From Streptomyces calvus (lineage in GTDB: Bacteria; Actinomycetota; Actinomycetes; Streptomycetales; Streptomycetaceae): a DNA stretch of 64,000 nt. The notes under the pieces are model-generated. The model did no database searches, had not been told where the DNA came from, and worked only from the letters and a program-made list of their open reading frames with translations. Of this stretch, positions 62,351-64,000 are shown piece after piece. The stretch covers positions 1-64,000 of the forward strand of contig NZ_VCNP01000012.1 in assembly GCF_006782915.1 (NCBI RefSeq), in the 5' to 3' direction. Position 1 is the stretch's first letter. The number at the start of each line of letters is the position of its first letter. Both the position numbers and the translations under genes were made by a program.

Positions 62351-63474
62351 CGGTCCTCCAGGTTCTTGTACAACTCCTTGGCGATGATGCCCCGTTGCAC
62401 CTCGCTGGCGCCCTCGTAGATCCGGGGGGCGCGGACTTCCCGGTAGAGGTGTTCGAGCAGGTGGCCGCGGAGCAGGGCGTGCGCCCCGTGCAGTTGGACG
62501 GCCCGGTCGACGACGTACTGCGCGGTCTCGGTGGCCAGCAGCTTCGCCATCGCGGCGCGCCGGGGGACGTCGGCGGCGCCCGCGTCGTACGCGGTGGCCG
62601 CCGCGTACACCATCAGCCGGGCGGACTCCGTGCGCAGGGCCATCTCGGCGACCTGGTGGGCGACGGACTGGAGGTCGCTGAGCGTGCCGCCGAACGCCTC
62701 GCGGCGCGCGGTGTGGGCGAGGGTGGCGTCCAGGGCGGCCTGGGCCATGCCGACGGCGAAGGCGCCGACGCTGGGCCGGAACAGGTTGAGGGTGTCCATG
62801 GCGACCCGGAAACCGCCGTCCACCTCGCCGAGGAGGTCGTCGGCGGTCACCGGTACGGCGTCGAGGGCGAGGGCGCCGACGGGGTGCGGGGAGAGCATGT
62901 CGAGGGCGGAGCCGGTGAGGCCGGGGCGGTCGGCAGGGACCAGGAAGGCGCTGATCCCGCGGGCGCCGGCGCCGGGGGTGGTGCGGGCGAAGACGGTGTA
63001 GAAGTCGGCCTCCGGCGCGTTGGAGATCCAGCACTTCTCCCCGGTGAGCCGCCAGCCGGAGGGGCCGTCGGGCCGGGCGGTGAGTGCCAGCGCGGCCGCG
63101 TCCGAACCGGCGCCGGGCTCGCTGAGCGCGAACGCCGCGACCGCGGTGCCCTCGCTCACCCGGGGCAGCCAGCGGTCGCGCTGGGCCGGGGTGCCGTGGG
63201 CGTGCACGGGGTGGGCGCCCAGGCCCTGGAGGGCGAGGGCGGTCTCCGCCTCGGTGCAGGCATGGGCGAGGGACTCGCGCATCAGGCACAGGTCGAGGGC
63301 GCCGGAGGTGAACAGGCGGGGCAGCAGTCCGAGGGTGCCGAGTTCCGCGACCAGGGCCCGGTTGACCCGCCCGGGTTCACCCTTCTCGGCGAGCGGGCGC
63401 AGGCGCTGTGCCGCCAGGGTGCGCAGCTCGGCGCACCAGGCGAGTTGTGCCGGTTCGAGCGAGAATGCGGTCAT
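62347..63474 (-). CDS. Acyl-CoA dehydrogenase
   Basis: 375 residues of the flavin-dependent ACAD family. FALSEPGAGSDAAAL and GEKCWISNAPEADFYTVFAR form the substrate/FAD pocket, ARREAFGGTLSDLQSVAHQVAEM is the FAD-binding stretch, and the catalytic base Glu is in RIYEGASEVQRGIIAKEL. With the RidA and aryl-CoA ligase neighbours it likely acts on an aromatic-derived CoA ester, such as the oxidation or ring-activation steps in aminobenzoate breakdown. GAAGGA precedes ATG 63474. It diverges from the CoA ligase gene. Confidence 0.94.
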   Translation of the reverse strand: MTAFSLEPAQLAWCAELRTLAAQRLRPLAEKGEPGRVNRALVAELGTLGLLPRLFTSGALDLCLMRESLAHACTEAETALALQGLGAHPVHAHGTPAQRDRWLPRVSEGTAVAAFALSEPGAGSDAAALALTARPDGPSGWRLTGEKCWISNAPEADFYTVFARTTPGAGARGISAFLVPADRPGLTGSALDMLSPHPVGALALDAVPVTADDLLGEVDGGFRVAMDTLNLFRPSVGAFAVGMAQAALDATLAHTARREAFGGTLSDLQSVAHQVAEMALRTESARLMVYAAATAYDAGAADVPRRAAMAKLLATETAQYVVDRAVQLHGAHALLRGHLLEHLYREVRAPRIYEGASEVQRGIIAKELYKNLEDR

Positions 63475-63525
63475 CGCCGGTCCTTCCCTCGCCGCTGAGG
63501 CCACTCCCGAGGTTATCGCGGACCG

Positions 63526-63553
63526 TTGACTGCCGTCACCAACACGATACGCT
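63526..63553 (+). promoter_or_regulatory. Putative sigma-70-type promoter of the CoA ligase gene
   Basis: TTGACT (63526-63531), 16 bp, TACGCT (63548-63553). It is located 39 bp before ATG 63592 in the divergent region. Confidence 0.45.
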
Positions 63554-63591
63554 CCTGATGCGAGCCCACCACGCCAAGGGGGCGAATCGTC

Positions 63592-64000
63592 ATGAATCCA
63601 CGGGCCACCGCGCACGTCGACACCTTCGCCCGCGATCACCTCCCGCCACCCGACGAGTGGCCCGAGCTCCTCTTCGACCTGCCGGAGCTGCGCTACCCGG
63701 CCCGGCTGAACTGCGCGGCCGAGCTGCTGCACGGCCCGCCCGGCGACCGCCCCGTCTTCCACACGCCCGACGGCACCACCTGGACGTACGGCGAGCTGCG
63801 CGCCCGGGTGGACCGGCTGGCGCACGTCCTCACCGGCGACCTCGGCGTGGTCCCGGGCAACCGGGTGCTGCTGCGCGGCCCGACCACGCCCTGGCTGGCC
63901 GCGTGCTGGCTGGCGGTGCTGAAGGCGGGCGCGGTCGCCGTCACCGTGCTGGCCCAGCAGCGCCCGCACGAACTGGGCACCATCTGCGCGATGGCGGAGG
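63592..64000 (+). CDS. Benzoate/aminobenzoate-CoA ligase, partial at window end
   Basis: 136 residues are visible of an AMP-forming acyl-CoA ligase. The N-terminal motif is AHVDTFARDHLPPPDEWPEL then RYPARLNCAAELL, typical of 2-aminobenzoate- or benzoate-CoA ligases, followed by TWTYGELRARVDRLAHVLTG DLGVVPGNRVLLRGPTTPWL AACWLAVLKAGAVAV. The ATP/AMP motifs lie outside. ATG 63592 follows AAGGGGGCG. With the divergent acyl-CoA dehydrogenase and RidA it marks an aromatic acid catabolic locus. Confidence 0.9.
   Translation, partial: MNPRATAHVDTFARDHLPPPDEWPELLFDLPELRYPARLNCAAELLHGPPGDRPVFHTPDGTTWTYGELRARVDRLAHVLTGDLGVVPGNRVLLRGPTTPWLAACWLAVLKAGAVAVTVLAQQRPHELGTICAMAE

Overview
The window is high-GC actinobacterial DNA. 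Codon use, GTG/ATGA start-stop overlaps, AfsR/SARP and LuxR-type regulators, Tat substrates, a Nur-like box and the aconitase/MurA-like pair all point to a Streptomyces chromosome. From memory, a MurA-like gene next to acnA is a Streptomyces chromosomal arrangement; no database was consulted.

Layout. 1-1.6 kb: the end of a caspase-type conflict effector with its small constant partner (EACC1-like). 1.7-8.1 kb: aconitase (acnA) under a putative iron box and a MarR-type palindrome, a RibD-C/DHFR-like reductase, a MurA-like enzyme fused to an XRE helix-turn-helix, and an SDR lacking its catalytic Tyr/Lys. 8.5-15 kb: an accessory patch with a broken acylating aldehyde dehydrogenase, a two-component system whose kinase carries a BamE-like tail outside the membrane, a PAP2 phosphatase, a SnoaL-like protein, a branched-chain aminotransferase and a TauD-type remnant. 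15.4-23 kb: a five-gene overlapping operon of pseudo-trypsin, PknG-like kinase, vWA protein, GlnX-like membrane protein and solute-binding protein. This looks like an extracellular nutrient-sensing and signalling module related to mycobacterial GlnH-GlnX-PknG. 23-25.4 kb: a DUF305/DUF3105 pair and a small SARP regulator.

25.7-40.7 kb is the main specialised-metabolism region, nearly all on the minus strand. It holds an inositol-phosphate-synthase-like enzyme, two paralogous Tat-exported proteins of unknown function, an FAD monooxygenase and a two-component system. These are followed by a lasso peptide cluster: two ABC exporters, B2 protease, B1 leader-binding protein, C cyclase and three short precursor genes, with a second two-component system at its upstream end. 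The three predicted core peptides share a CVDW...G...AW.C pattern, which predicts a Gly1-Asp8/Asp9 ring tied by one disulfide to the C-terminal Cys (class III-like). Two precursor loci share a 34-bp upstream block and hairpins before and after the gene.

41.4-52.5 kb: a lipoprotein with a probable ATT start, a methyltransferase, and a back-to-back metal-uptake locus. A NikABCDE-type ABC system lies under a Nur-like box, diverging from a cobalamin-riboswitch-controlled CbiMNQO cobalt transporter whose CbiN has a long repetitive tail. 52.4-60 kb: a membrane protein/flotillin/giant AAA ATPase operon. 60.3-64 kb: a PucR-type regulator, a small secreted protein, and the start of an aromatic acid catabolic locus (RidA, acyl-CoA dehydrogenase and a divergent benzoate/aminobenzoate-CoA ligase cut by the window end).
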